From Lobosporangium transversale (Eukaryota; Mortierellomycota; Mortierellomycetes; Mortierellales; Mortierellaceae): a stretch of DNA of 64,000 bases. This document shows positions 12,909 to 24,590 of the stretch, one piece after another; the first letter of the stretch is position 1; each line of letters opens with the position of its first letter. The position numbers and the translations under genes are program-made. The notes under the pieces were generated by a model. The model was not told where the DNA came from and made no database searches. It worked only from the letters and a program-made list of their open reading frames with translations. The DNA is taken from assembly GCF_002105155.1 (NCBI RefSeq), contig NW_019028992.1:124001-188000 (forward strand), in the 5' to 3' direction.

Positions 12909-13376
12909 TTTACTCTATATCCTTTTCGCTTGTCCCCTTTTGCTTTGTTTGCTTGATGATGAAGAGTGTGAATGGGTAATTAAGGTCGAGATGAAAAAGG
13001 AAAAAAAAGACGTTCTATTTCTCCTTTCCCCTGTGAATGCAAATGCAAAAACCTTAAACGAATCAAAGAATTTTGGTGGCAACAATTGACACCATCTGCA
13101 ATATGCAATGTTCAGTAATAGGAGAGCATGGTGTATAGGTGTATAGGTGCAATTGAATCCTAATGCAAATCCTGCAACGCTCAAATACAATGCTATTCAT
13201 ATTCACATAACATTGGTCATCTCTGACTACACTTGTTGAAAACAAAAAGAAAAGGAAAGAAAGAAATAGTAAAAAGCGCATCTGCCTTTTATTTTTTAAA
13301 CAGAAGCATTGTTGGTGAGAAAGTTGCACCATTGCCCGTCACAGATGACACATCGACTCGGAACTTCCCCGTCTTA

Positions 13377-13454
<78 letters not shown>

Positions 13455-13503
13455 TCTTTAATTCAAACCACATTCTTTATTACATTCCAAAAACAGTTAC
13501 ATC
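12909..13503. promoter_or_regulatory. Bidirectional promoter between GUP1 and HOM6
   Basis: The two genes face away from each other across 595 bp, which holds no supported gene. The HOM6-proximal part contains a long CT dinucleotide run (see separate entry) ending about 57 bp before the HOM6 ATG. Confidence 0.55.
13381..13447. repeat. (CT)n microsatellite
   Basis: An essentially uninterrupted CT dinucleotide run of about 33 units, read on the plus strand. It lies in the promoter or 5' leader of HOM6, just upstream of its start codon. Runs of this kind are length-variable and can act as promoter elements, but function here is inference. Confidence 0.95.
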
Positions 13504-14820
13504 ATGGTTGTCAATGTTGCCATTGTCGGTGTAGGCCTTGTTGGCTCAGAATTTATTCGCCAAGTACTGACCACCCAGTCCAAAAAGATTGCCATTATCT
13601 CAGTGGCAAACTCCCGTAACTTCCTCACTTCATCCACCCCCTTGACCGCCTCTTGGAATGATGATCTCTCCTCTGCAGGACCAGCCACCAAGCCCTTCAG
13701 CCTCGAGAGCTTCACAGCTTCCTTGGCCACTTCCAAGGCTACTTACTCCACCGTAGTCTTGGACTGCACATCAAATGAATCTGTCGCTGCTTATTACCCA
13801 ACCTGGTTGGAGGCTGGATTCCATGTGGTAACCCCCAACAAAAAAGCTTTCTCGGGCGATTTAAATCTCTACAAGAAAATTAAACAATTGAGCAATGGTC
13901 AAAAGGGCTCTCCTTTAGTTTATCATGAGTCCACAGTGGGTGCTGGTTTGCCTGTCATCAACACCCTGAATGATCTGATCAACACTGGTGATAAGATCGT
14001 TAAAATTGAAGGTATCTTTTCTGGAACCCTCTCTTACATCTTTAACAACTTTTCGACCCTCGGCGCCTCTGCAAAGCCTGTCAAGTTCTCCGAGGTTGTC
14101 TCTGTTGCCAAAGAGCTTGGATACACTGTACGTTTATTTTATTTTATTTTTTTAGGAGTTCATTGATCAAATGTTGTCTTGTCGAAATAACACTTATACT
14201 CACACTGACTTTTTATTTTTTTTTATATTTTTTTAAATAAAAATAAAATTAGGAACCGGATCCTCGAGATGACTTGAATGGAATGGATGTAGCTCGCAAG
14301 GTTATTATCTTGGGTCGTGTAGCTGGCTTGGATCTTACTCAGGAGACCGTCCAGGTCGAGAACATCGTTCCTGAAGAGCTCCGCAATGCCTCCCCACAGG
14401 ACTTCATGGCCAAGTTGCCTGAATTTGATCAACACTTTGAAAATTTGAATCAAGAAGCCGTCCAGAATGGCCAAGTCCTGCGTTATGTTGGCCTTGTTGA
14501 CCCTGTTCATGGCAAGAGCAGCGTCACCCTTGCCAGGTAAAAGAATTTACTTTTTTTTTATTTTTTATATTTTTTAATGGTTATCTCTTCTATTGATGAT
14601 TTACAAAATGTACAATAAACTATTGAAAATGGGACGCATTCGAAATAGATACCCAGCCAGCCATCCCTTTGCATCATTGAAGGGTAGCGACAACATCATC
14701 GCCTTCACTACAGAACGCTTCCCGAGCCCCTTGATCATCCAAGGATCCGGCGCTGGTGCTGCCGTTACCGCCTTTGGAATTTACTCTGATATTCTCAAGA
14801 TTGCTGAACGTACTCAGTAA
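13504..14820 (+). CDS. HOM6: Homoserine dehydrogenase
   Basis: Exons 13504-14127, 14253-14536 and 14649-14820 give 359 aa, the same length as yeast Hom6. The enzyme reduces aspartate semialdehyde to homoserine with NAD(P)H, the branch point to threonine, isoleucine and methionine. The Rossmann glycine motif GVGLVG is at residues 9-14. NKKAFSG, then SGTLSYIFNN, then EPDPRDDLNGMDVARK follow in the order and spacing of the family, with the likely catalytic lysine at residue 224. There is no ACT regulatory domain, as in other fungal enzymes. Introns are short and AT-rich. It is divergent from GUP1 and convergent with the securin-like gene. Confidence 0.96.
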
Positions 14821-15099
14821 ACTATAGAATAGAATTAAGATCATCTCATCCTGTTTATACTCACACCATACATTAAATCAAAATAAACATGCTCATTCCT
14901 GGACACCAAGGCATTGCGATCTCTGAAAAGAACAATACGCATGCAAAATGTACAATCGTTGTTTAGAAATAATTAGAGTTACGTGAGGGAAGAGTGCTGG
15001 CAAGATCGGTTGATTTTCCACAGGGTAGATTAATATGTACAATAAGCAGAAGTAGAATTGTTGCCAAGAGTCTCTTTTGTTCTCTCCACTTAAAGGGGT

Positions 15100-16652
15100 T
15101 TAAACATCAAATGTAAAATCTGAAAACGGCACCTGTACTTTGTCTTGATTCTCCAAGTCACCTAATCCCAACGTCTCATTAAACTCGCCCACATCCTTGA
15201 CCACCGGATCAGCTGTTTTCGTCTTTGAGATGACCTTTTCCTGATTACTTTCCACCCCCAAGATATCGTCTTCATCCTCGCTCAGCGATTCTTCTGATGC
15301 TTCATCTAAATCAAATACAAACCCGTCGAATGGTGGCCGAGTCTTGCTCTCATCTTCCAAATCCTTGATTCCAAAACAAAGACCATTTTTTCCGTGGCCT
15401 TTATTCTGTACATGACACATCTCTTCTCTGTCATCTTCCCAAACTATGTCATAATATCCATCGCTTGTGATCGTTGATTTCGGCATTGGTGCATCGGCGT
15501 CTTTAGCAACTGTGGCTGCCCCAGTCATCATTTTCTGGGGCGATGATGGACGTCTGGTATTTGCATCCATAACTGGGAGCGTAGTCTCATCAAGATCATC
15601 ATCTAATTCTTTAAGAGACCGTAGATTGTATGCCAGATCAGGTGGGGCGGTCGTGAGGGCGAAGGGATCAAGATCAAATCCTGGATCATATGACTGTTCC
15701 TCCACTGGCGGTGGACAGTACTCAATGTCCCACAAGTCATCCTCATTCTCCAATGCCCTCCGCTTAGTCGTATTCTCAGCAGCACCAACCACAATCTTTT
15801 CTTGACACTCTGCAGCTCTCTCGACAGATAGTAATGTTGTCGCAGACTCAACCGGTGCGGACCTAACAAGAGCCGTTGCAGGCCTAATCTCTTTCTCAGC
15901 ATCCTTGACCTTATTTTTATCGCTGCCATTAGTATTATTTTTGTCGGTGGCGGTAATAGTCTCACTGGTGCTTATTTTGGTGCTCATGGGTATGATGTTT
16001 GGTTCTTCAACTTGTGAAGTGCCAGGTTCATCTTTGTGAATAATAAGTCTGGTCTTTGCAGAGCCTCGTCTGGTCAGAGAGCGTCGTCTGGATTCCGACT
16101 GAGTAGGAGAGGTACTCAAAAAGTTGTTGCTACTACTATTGTTTTGGTTGGCTTCGAGAGCACTAAAGGTTCGTGTGAGGCTACTCTTGCCCTTACTGTT
16201 GGTTGTGTTGCTTAAGTCAACAGTTGGAGAAGGTTGTTGGAAATTGGTTTTTGTTCTCAACACGCTTGCGGCTAATATGATGTAGGAGCAAATAATGAAT
16301 AAAACGATATTCGGCGCAGAAATTTAGTTTGTTAACGCTGACTCCCTTGTGCAAAAAAATAAGAAAAAAAGATTACAATCATGGCCAGTGAGAGCTGAAT
16401 GTCCATATAAAACATACCCATGGGTGAGTTTACTGTCAAATTGGATCCTTTTCTCTGCAATGAGGGTGTTTTCGGTAATTCTCCCTTTAAAGGGTTCTGT
16501 AGCTTTGTTGATTGAGTGCGATTAGTGCCTATGAGGGAAGAGTTCTGTTTGAACAGTGGCGCGTGTGGACCAGCTCCACGGGCAGTGGTACTAGTCTCAG
16601 AGACGATGTCATTCTCTTTATCAACTGTCCGTCCACTTTGACTTGGATGCAT
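15100..16652 (-). CDS. Securin-like protein with KEN box
   Basis: Exons 16418-16652 and 15100-16271 on the minus strand join to 468 aa. The protein is largely disordered, basic and Ser/Thr-rich in the first third and acidic in the rest, as securins (Pds1/Cut2) are. A KEN box (residues 12-14) near the N-terminus would make it a target of the anaphase-promoting complex. The motif DIEYCPPPVEE in the middle resembles the separase-inhibitory segment of fungal securins. Three later acidic-aromatic elements follow: SYDPGFDLDPF, PPFDGFVFDLD and VPFSDFTFDV. Securin binds and blocks separase until anaphase. This is recognition by layout and short motifs, not by a folded domain, so another APC substrate is possible. 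Confidence 0.65.
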
Positions 16653-16852
16653 TTTATACTTTTTCCGCTACTGGATAAAACAAGACAAAAGGTTAGGATA
16701 AAGAGGAAGTAGAATCTGGGTCTTAGCTTTTAAATTTAAAGGCAAATCATGGAAATTAACAAGAGAATTACAGACATGAGCTTACTTCTCTTTTAGTGAT
16801 CTCATGCACGTGATATTTTATTTTTGCTTCTAATGCTGATAAAATAGGTCTA

Positions 16853-18076
16853 TTAAGGGTTCAATGGGTCAACATCCACAAAGCCGGCATTGGCCTTTCC
16901 TTTTCTTGAAGTCATGTATTCAAATCTCTTGGGATTATCAAGGATAAATTTTGGCAGATCTTTGTTGTTCGCAACATACTCGAATCGGTCCCAATCGCGC
17001 TCAAACAGATCTAACCCTTGGCTATACCGTTCTAGAATCCACTGACGTTCCTTGTACTTTGGCTGGTTATGCTCCGAATGCGAGTAAGATTCGACTTTGG
17101 TGATAACCTGGGTAATATTGGGAAAGCACCAGCTGCAATGATGGCATGCATCGCTTATGTAGGTGGCTTCATCCAAGTTACGGAACCCCCTCAGCCTCTC
17201 ACCTGCGTTCCTCCAATCATCTCTTGATAAATCGTGCATTGCTAGCCTTTGCTTCTCGCTCGCTTGTCTATCGAGACGTGGAGAATCAGACTCGCGATAG
17301 CGCACAATAACGGGTCCGTTCCATTGGCCATGAATGTGACGGAATTCATATGAGTAGTAGTAAAATTGGCAACCAAAACGGAAGATATCGCCTCCTGACC
17401 CTGGAGTTCCGTCGCCAAAGATTGTTCCCAAGTTAGATTGCGGATCCTGAAGCTTCATAGCCGTGATAACAGACGAGCGTGGAATCTCGTCGAGATCCGA
17501 GAGGACCAAGAAATCGCCTTCGACAGGGCGATGGATGTCTAGTGCTCTCCAAAAACCGATATTTCTAGTTGCTCTTTCAATCTCCCAGCCCCTTGGCTTG
17601 TCAGCAAAGTCAGATGTTGGAATGACTACATGGATAATCTTTTTACGGAAGACTTTGAAGCGCTCTTGGTTTTCATAATAGTGAAGAGGCTTTGTAATAC
17701 CGGAGAAGGTTATAGGCGACTCGATGATCACAAAGTAATCTACTACATCATACAGTTCATTCAGACGGATATCAAGCAGTTCGAGTTCGCTGTTGAGGAG
17801 AATGATATCGAAGACACGAGGGAATCTGGTTGTTGATATTGGTTGAGTCGTATGAGGTGTAGGGATAGAGACATCTTTGTGGGACTTTGAAGACGAGCTG
17901 AGACTGGTTTGATATCTTTCTTGGACGATCAGCATCATCATGATGAAGACCACTAGGCCTAGGCCCAGTTTTATGGGGTACGATAAAGAACGGCGGGACC
18001 AAGGAATTTTGCTGTATAGACCTCCATGGTTAGATACTGCTTCCGAAGTGAAAGGTAGGACTGAGTTGATAGTCAT
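16853..18076 (-). CDS. Glycosyltransferase family 17 (MGAT3-like)
   Basis: A single uninterrupted frame of 407 aa. A short cytosolic tail is followed by one hydrophobic signal anchor (about residues 33-53) and a Ser-rich stem: the type II topology of Golgi glycosyltransferases. The catalytic region opens with FDIILLNSELELLDIRLNEL and continues through FVIIESPITFSG and LSDLDEIPR, whose acidic residues are the likely metal-nucleotide binding site. GT17 enzymes in animals add bisecting N-acetylglucosamine to N-glycans; acceptor specificity in fungi is not something I can assign. It lies head-to-tail with the securin-like gene, 200 bp upstream of it. The lack of introns contrasts with most neighbours. 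Confidence 0.9.
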   Translation of the reverse strand: MTINSVLPFTSEAVSNHGGLYSKIPWSRRSLSYPIKLGLGLVVFIMMMLIVQERYQTSLSSSSKSHKDVSIPTPHTTQPISTTRFPRVFDIILLNSELELLDIRLNELYDVVDYFVIIESPITFSGITKPLHYYENQERFKVFRKKIIHVVIPTSDFADKPRGWEIERATRNIGFWRALDIHRPVEGDFLVLSDLDEIPRSSVITAMKLQDPQSNLGTIFGDGTPGSGGDIFRFGCQFYYYSYEFRHIHGQWNGPVIVRYRESDSPRLDRQASEKQRLAMHDLSRDDWRNAGERLRGFRNLDEATYISDACHHCSWCFPNITQVITKVESYSHSEHNQPKYKERQWILERYSQGLDLFERDWDRFEYVANNKDLPKFILDNPKRFEYMTSRKGKANAGFVDVDPLNP

Positions 18077-18176
18077 CCTAATTATTGTTTTACTTGTGAT
18101 TCAAGATGAAGTTCTATTGACATGACATTATAGATTATATGGTTAACAAGGAAGAAAAAAAAAAAAAAAAAAAAAG

Positions 18177-18200
18177 ATGAGATGAGATGAGATGAAGTGA
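18177..18200. repeat. GATGA short tandem repeat
   Basis: About four GATGA units on the plus strand, just upstream of the GT17 gene. Confidence 0.8.
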
Positions 18201-19476
18201 TGGGCTTTTTCAGACTTACGAGACAACTAAAGAAGAAAAAAAAAAAAGTTCAGGACAAATAGACAAAACTCGAAGACATGACAAAAAAAAAGGTTTTAAT
18301 GTATGAAACAAAATAATAAGGATAAAATAATACAGACAAGGAAGAAGGAAGAAAAGAGACCTCAATGCGCTAAAGGTGATAGTAAGGGAGAGAGAAAGGA
18401 GTGAGGTTTTATCAAAGAAAAGGGAGTTTAAAAATAATTGGGCCAACAAAGCATCGCCATTGCCTTTGCCTGCATACAAACAAACACAATCCCATCCAAT
18501 CAATCCAATCAAGAACATCACAATACACGACTAGATTATATAAATTATCACAGGCAATCTTGCAACTGAAAAGCTTTTCAACTAAAGAATTAAACAACTG
18601 GAGAGTCTTGTCTGTTTGTAACCTGTCCCTGGAAAAGAAAGATTGCAGACGATAAGAAAAGGGCAACATCAGCGGATGCCATTTTTATTTCTCTACATGT
18701 CTTTCAAGCGTTTGCAATAAAAAAAACGTGCCACGTTTCCTTTGAAGCGACCCACCTTCCTTGCGTTTGTTTGTTTGTACATGTATATATAACATCCTTT
18801 TCTTTTTTTATCTTGATCCTATCATCTGTATGTCTGGATATGGACAACATAGTTTCCCATCTGAAGTCAGGGGTTTGTTCTACGCCTTTTGGTGAATACA
18901 AAATCTTGACAATGGTCAATTCATCCTAGCAAACTCAAGGCAGATCAAAAGCAAGGAATAGCAAAAGAGAAATAGTTGAAAGGTGCCTGTTACACTTTCT
19001 TGATGTGATTTAGCTCCATTAGTTGTATATTATTCCCAAAAAAAGGATCTTTATGACTTGAATAGGATTAGTACCCCGGATTCCAGAGCAAGAACACGAG
19101 TTTAACCTGACCGCCAACATGCGCGCGTAGATTAAACCATCTTTGCCCTTGGTGACACAAAAAAAAACGCGCTATTCCATCGGAAATAGGTCTGACAGAT
19201 TGGTTCGTTCCAGTATTGTCATCCAGGCTTTATCTTTCCTTCAGTTGGTCCAATAGTCCAAAGTAACTACCGCTGTCAATGGTTGCGGCCCCCTGTCGAG
19301 AAGACAGAACATATAGGCCGTAGGCAAATGCAAGAACAAGTTCGAAAGCATTTAAAAGATCCCTTTGGGCTAATTGTCCTTGACCGGACATCCTTAGTCT
19401 CTTATGTCGCAGGTTAGAGTCGGAGGATAATTGACGACGGCCAAAGGAAGGCGAGTCATAGATTTAGTTGAAAATG

Positions 19477-19477
<1 letters not shown>

Positions 19478-19545
<68 letters not shown>

Positions 19546-19559
19546 CAGAGAGAGAGAGA
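19478..19559. repeat. Compound (CA)n(GA)n microsatellite
   Basis: About 47 nt of CA repeats pass directly into about 35 nt of GA repeats with one interruption. It sits in intergenic DNA with no coding frame worth kee­ping. Confidence 0.95.
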
Positions 19560-19927
19560 AGGACAACTGAGGAGGATGGGAAAGAAGAGTGGGGTTGTAA
19601 AGTAATTTCAGGAGATCGTCACGTTAAAGACTTGATATTGACAATGAGTTTATTTTGGTAGGCAATAATAATCGCAGATTGTACATGTAGTCAGGTGTAT
19701 GTACAATGATCCCGCCAAGACAAAGTTGTTTGTGACAGGAGCATTCTTAAAGCATTTTACATCTACAACAGATATTGTGGTACACATCCTTGGAGCCATT
19801 CTTGGAACATGTTAGATAAAGGACAATATTCAATACAGAATCCCAGAAAGGGTAACAATATGTTTTTTTTTATGATTTGATTTTTCTTTTTTCCTTTTCC
19901 TTTTCCTTTTCCTTTCCTTTTATCTTT

Positions 19928-21760
19928 TCATGATGTCTTTGGTTCAGATGATTCAGATGGCGTCATTTCACATCCTGGCCGATTCTTAGAATTAGTACGA
20001 TGACGACGGAGTGCGTCCAGGCGCGAAAACGACTTGCCACAACCGTTACAGATAAACGATTTATCGCCTCCATGAATCTTGACATGCCGTTTCAGATCAT
20101 GATTACGTGCAAAAGCAAAGCTGCATTCACTACAAATAAACGGTCGCTCGTCTGTATGCGTCCTCGAATGCGACTTGAGATTGTACAATCGTGCAAAGAC
20201 CTTATCACATCCTGCAAACTTGCATGGAAACGATGGCGCTCCTTCAGGGATCGATGCAGCTGTGTTCTGTGTCGAGGTCTTTGTGGTGCTTGGCTTTTTC
20301 CTTTTCCGGGGTGGTGGTGTCGGATCTGGTTTGGCAGGGTCAGAGCTTGATCCGAAATCAGAGCCCTGCACTGGGAAAGTTCCAAGTGGAGGATTCAAAA
20401 GTGCATTGCTAGTTGCGCTCAGATCAGACAATCCAGGAATTCCAGTGTTGGCGATAATGGTGGCTATTGCTTGCTGGATAACTTTTGCATTGGCATCCTG
20501 AAGTTCATCATTGCTCTCATCCTTAGGGTCAGGTGCCCATTTAAATTGTGTTTTCCCGGTGGCCTCATCATACGAAAAAAACGAAAGTCCTTGTGATAGG
20601 CCACTGGTAGATGTAGAAGATGTCAAAGTAGTTTGATCATGACTAGTCGCAGCGCTGGTCCCTGCTATATAGTGATTTTGATGAAGACTGAGGTTTTCAA
20701 GCGCTGTGTGGTCTAGCCCACTATTATTATGACCATTATTCTCAGCAGAAGGTGTGGGATTGGTCCCGTTGTTATTACTATTATCATTATTATTCTTGCT
20801 CTTATTGATTTCATTCTGCGTCGCGGTGAGGACAGCGCGCGTAAATGCTTCTGTGTCTGATTTAATACTGCTAGGCGACTCTGACTGCGTCGGGAAACTA
20901 ATGGCACGGGTAATGGACATGAGGGTATCTGACACGCTTTTTGCAGATTCATGGTTTCTCAAGGTATCCTCCATAGATTGCCCCTGTGTCGTTGCTGTTG
21001 TCGTGGGTAGTGTTTCTGACTTTGTCAATGCACCCTCTAGACTTGATGCCGAGGTCGTGGAAGGCATATTGATTGAGACTGCAGATGGGTTGCTGAGTGA
21101 GCGTGCAATGAGCTGCAAGGCCATTGCTGCTTGGTTTTGTTCGAATGCTTCCTGTGCTGACCGTTTCCCCGAGGGCTTCTCATTTGCTGGCGCTGATGAG
21201 GAAAGGGTTTGGCTAAGGGTGATATTAGCATCAAATCCTACAGCTGAAGCTTTGCTGGCGTCGGTATTTTCTTTTGGAGACTGATCGTCATGTAAAGTCT
21301 TTTCGGGGTTCTCCCGATGTAGATACTGTGATGGTGATAGTTTTGACGGAAGGGCTGTTAGCTGGGTTGATGACGGCAAGGGGTCAGGTTCGATGGGTTC
21401 CTTTAATCCAGTACTGGCTGCTGCAACTGTGGCGGCAACAGCAGCAACTGTGTCTTCCAAGATATTATTTTCAGGCGTGGCCGTGGCAGCATTCAATATT
21501 TTTTTATCAACATCGGAATCCTTATTCGTGATGGGTTTCAGCTCAGCATGGATAGGTTCAATGGATTTGGTGAGTGCTTCTGTCAGTAAGCGAATATTAT
21601 CCTGAATATCATCCAAGTCGGATTGGCTAATGCCAGAAGTGGTGTCTTGAGGCGAAACTATTGCTTGAGCAGGCGCAGAGTTCCCGACTAAATTGTTGGT
21701 TTGTATTGATGAGCCATCGGGTTCCTGATGGGACTTTTCATTACATTCTGTAGATTCCAT
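19928..21760 (-). CDS. Crz1-like C2H2 zinc-finger transcription factor
   Basis: A single-exon gene of 610 aa. The first 500 residues are low-complexity (Ser, Thr, Asn, Gln, Ala), as in a disordered activation region. Three consecutive C2H2-type fingers fill residues about 510-598: [19 protein letters not shown], then [17 protein letters not shown], then [17 protein letters not shown]. The linker THTDERPF and the order and spacing of these fingers match fungal Crz1, the factor that calcineurin dephosphorylates so that it enters the nucleus. I could not identify a clear PxIxIT calcineurin docking motif by eye, so regulation by calcineurin is inference. The start is the ATG at 21760; the gene is divergent from RLP24. 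Confidence 0.82.
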   Translation of the reverse strand: MESTECNEKSHQEPDGSSIQTNNLVGNSAPAQAIVSPQDTTSGISQSDLDDIQDNIRLLTEALTKSIEPIHAELKPITNKDSDVDKKILNAATATPENNILEDTVAAVAATVAAASTGLKEPIEPDPLPSSTQLTALPSKLSPSQYLHRENPEKTLHDDQSPKENTDASKASAVGFDANITLSQTLSSSAPANEKPSGKRSAQEAFEQNQAAMALQLIARSLSNPSAVSINMPSTTSASSLEGALTKSETLPTTTATTQGQSMEDTLRNHESAKSVSDTLMSITRAISFPTQSESPSSIKSDTEAFTRAVLTATQNEINKSKNNNDNSNNNGTNPTPSAENNGHNNSGLDHTALENLSLHQNHYIAGTSAATSHDQTTLTSSTSTSGLSQGLSFFSYDEATGKTQFKWAPDPKDESNDELQDANAKVIQQAIATIIANTGIPGLSDLSATSNALLNPPLGTFPVQGSDFGSSSDPAKPDPTPPPRKRKKPSTTKTSTQNTAASIPEGAPSFPCKFAGCDKVFARLYNLKSHSRTHTDERPFICSECSFAFARNHDLKRHVKIHGGDKSFICNGCGKSFSRLDALRRHRTNSKNRPGCEMTPSESSEPKTS

Positions 21761-22118
21761 AACTGACTATTAAGGACGCGTATCTGGTGGCTAATGCGTT
21801 GACAAAGTAAAATTGAATGAACTATTCCCAATAAATAATAAATGAAAAAAAAAAAAAAAAAAATGCAATTGATGAGAGACCGTTGTGTGATGCACGCGGC
21901 GTGCCCAAGATAATGTCAGGTGATGTGACTCGTACTTATAATTAAAGATAAACACTAAAAAAAAAAAATAGAAATGCTATTTCATGTGGTTCATCTTTTG
22001 TCAAGCATTCCAGTCAGATATACCATTCCCTACTTCTCTTTCTTCTTTCTTCTTATTCTCTTTGAAATAACAGCTTCATTGGTCTATTTTACACTGCATA
22101 TAAATATAATTACCAACC
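21761..22118. promoter_or_regulatory. Bidirectional promoter between Crz1-like gene and RLP24
   Basis: A 358-bp AT-rich interval between divergent starts, with two A runs (about 21844-21862 and 21958-21969). No gene and no recognised operator. Confidence 0.5.
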
Positions 22119-22563
22119 ATGCGTTTAGAAAAGTGCTATTTCTGCTCATCCACTTGTTACCCTGGACATGGTACAATGTTTGTGCGCAATGACTCGAAGG
22201 TGCGCCCCTGAAAATTGAATAAAGATATTAGTTATATGAAAGCAACAGCTGGCTTCATACAAACGCCTATTTACATCTGGACTTGGAACAGTAAAAGTGT
22301 AAAAAGGTCAAAGATTTTCGCTAACAGTTTGTTTATTCGATTCTTATATAATAAACTACTATAAACTGCTACCTCTAGACATTTCGCTTCTGCAGGTCAA
22401 AATGCCACAAGAACTTCAAGATGAAGCGTAACCCTCGTAAGGTCCGCTGGACTAAAGCCTTCCGCAAGGCTGCGGGCAAGGAGATGACTATCGTAAGTAG
22501 TGACTATTGTTTTCCTTTTTCAATCATATCCAAAGCTAATATAGTTGAATAAGCCCTCTAAAC

Positions 22564-22598
<35 letters not shown>

Positions 22599-22904
22599 GC
22601 TTGTGTCAACCAATAGGACTCTACATTCCAGTTCGAGAAGCGTCGCAATATTCCTGTTAGATACGACCGAGATCTCATGGCAACCACCATCAAAGCCCTC
22701 AAACGCTCACAAGAAATCAAGGCCAAGCGCGAGCGTGTGTTCTACAAGAGCAGGATGTCAGGCAACAAGCTGCGCCAGAAGGCCGAAAACCAGGCATTGG
22801 TCCAGAAGCACATCCATCTTGTCGACACACCTGCCATCAAGAACTTGGCTCAGGTCCAAAAGGTCGCTCAGAAGAGCAAGCTCATGGATGTCGATATGTC
22901 ATAA
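22119..22904 (+). CDS. RLP24: 60S ribosome biogenesis factor Rlp24 (RSL24D1)
   Basis: Exons 22119-22199, 22379-22492 and 22617-22904 join to 160 aa. Rlp24 holds the place of ribosomal protein eL24 on nuclear pre-60S particles and recruits the AAA ATPase Drg1 for its own release in the cytoplasm. The eL24-type zinc site is complete (Cys6, Cys9, Cys32, Cys36). The invariant block [18 protein letters not shown] and the motif [13 protein letters not shown] distinguish it from eL24 itself. The first exon of 27 codons is too short to show as an open frame on its own. The second intron contains a T run of about 30. Convergent with the WDR24 gene, 273 bp apart. Confidence 0.96.
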
Positions 22905-23177
22905 AATTGATGTCGATTGTATCTCTTTAACACATTTCGCTGTATTCATGTTTTAGCATCATCACTATATCATAAATAAATAATACAATATTGGATATTT
23001 TGAACCCTGAGATGAGAGAACTAATATTCAATCATACAAGAGTATCTTTATCGCTAATGGAAATCGACATACGCCCAACCACAATCAAAGCAAGATTCCT
23101 CCTTAATCACAAACATATTCGAATTTCAAGTGGTGCTTCTTATTAATATTAATAGTATTATTATTGTTGATGGAAGA

Positions 23178-24559
23178 TCATATCATGCTTGAGTATGTTG
23201 AATATTGCATCGGGGACGACTCTTTGCCTTCGCTTATCTCACCTCCGCGATGGTGACTATGAGAGGAATAAGAGGCCAGCTCCTGCTGCAGATGAAGGGG
23301 ACGCGGATAATGGTATGAAAACGATGAATCGTAAGCTCTATCATTATCCAGTTGTTGTTCCTGCTCTAGCTGAATCTTAAGCATCTCTGGAAAGCATTGG
23401 TGGCCGCATCCTGTTGGACATTCTGCTGATTGCGAGAACCACTCCTGTGCATGCTGTAAATGAAATCCATGTGAACACTGTGTGCACCACGTAAAGACTC
23501 CTCGTACTGTCATATGACACACTGAGCACGAGCTCAGAACCTTGCGGCACTTATCGCAGGCCCAGAACCCAGATGATGTTGGTGCTCGAGATATTAAAGG
23601 CTTCATACAACTTGAACATGATGTGTGGATTGTAGTTGAGTCCTGATTCATAGTGTGAATTTCGGGATCCTTGCAAGCTTGCGAAACAGCCGTGGCGATG
23701 CTCCAGAGCTTGAACCTGGAAAGCAGATCGATGTACGATCCAAACCATTGTTGTGACCGACTAAATTCCGATAAATCTTTCTCATTGGCTAGTACAAGTA
23801 AAATAGTTACACACATTTGCACTTCGCCTTGCTCCGCATAGTACTCTAAAAGGTTACGGATAGTTTCTACATGCGACCAATCCCGCTTTATAGGCGCATC
23901 TGATACCTTGATAGCGAATAAACTTGGTACAGTTGGCTTTGCTGTCCGTGTCCCAGATAGTTCGGAACCTTCATTTTCGTCTTCATGTGCACGCCCATTC
24001 CTCTGTTTATTAGCAGCCTGGAAGGAGTGACCATAAAAAATATGAGTAAAGCCGATTCAGCTTCCGATATAGATTAATCAAGCAAGATGTTAGAGACTTC
24101 AGCACATGTCACACATACTGCAGCCATTTCAGTCGAAGCGGCATCCACTACGAGAAGTAACAAAAAGAATAAAAAGTTATTTTGTGATGAGTAAAAGTAG
24201 TCCGACGTTCTTCAGGTTCATTAGTTATGGTTATTTAAAAGTATACGGATCTCGCCTTGTGAAACAATTATTGCAGATTCCGCCATATCGCTATAAAACA
24301 GCTTGATAGCTGTCCATGTCTGTGAGTCGCGGAATTTATTTGCCTGCCAAGCTATATTTGAGTTATGCTCACATGCAGCTCGAACATTGTCTGAATCCAA
24401 CGAATAGTTTTGCGCGCAGTAGATAAACGCCTCATGGTTGAACAGTTCGCAATCGAATACACCTCCTGCCTGTCGCGTACGATATATTGTAGCCTGTGCC
24501 AATGGAGAAGTAATTGATGTGTGAATCTTTCTGAAGTGTATTCCCTACCAACTTTAAAC

Positions 24560-24590
<31 letters not shown>

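Larger units (their letters stand above)
18077..19927. other. Gene-free stretch with microsatellites
   Basis: This 1.85-kb stretch lies between the GT17 start and the end of the Crz1-like gene. I find no supported coding exon, tRNA or rRNA. It holds a GATGA repeat (about 18177-18200), several A-rich runs, a compound CA/GA microsatellite (19478-19559) and CCTTTT repeats (about 19889-19920). Part must be the GT17 promoter and the 3' UTR of the zinc-finger gene. Confidence 0.6.

Noticed and set aside
18216-18669. Minus-strand open frames upstream of GT17
   Set aside because: Composition is Phe/Leu/Ser from T-rich DNA, with no recognisable motif and no splice partner that makes a convincing protein.
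20754-21284. Plus-strand open frame of 176 codons
   Set aside because: Antisense shadow of the low-complexity region of the Crz1-like gene.
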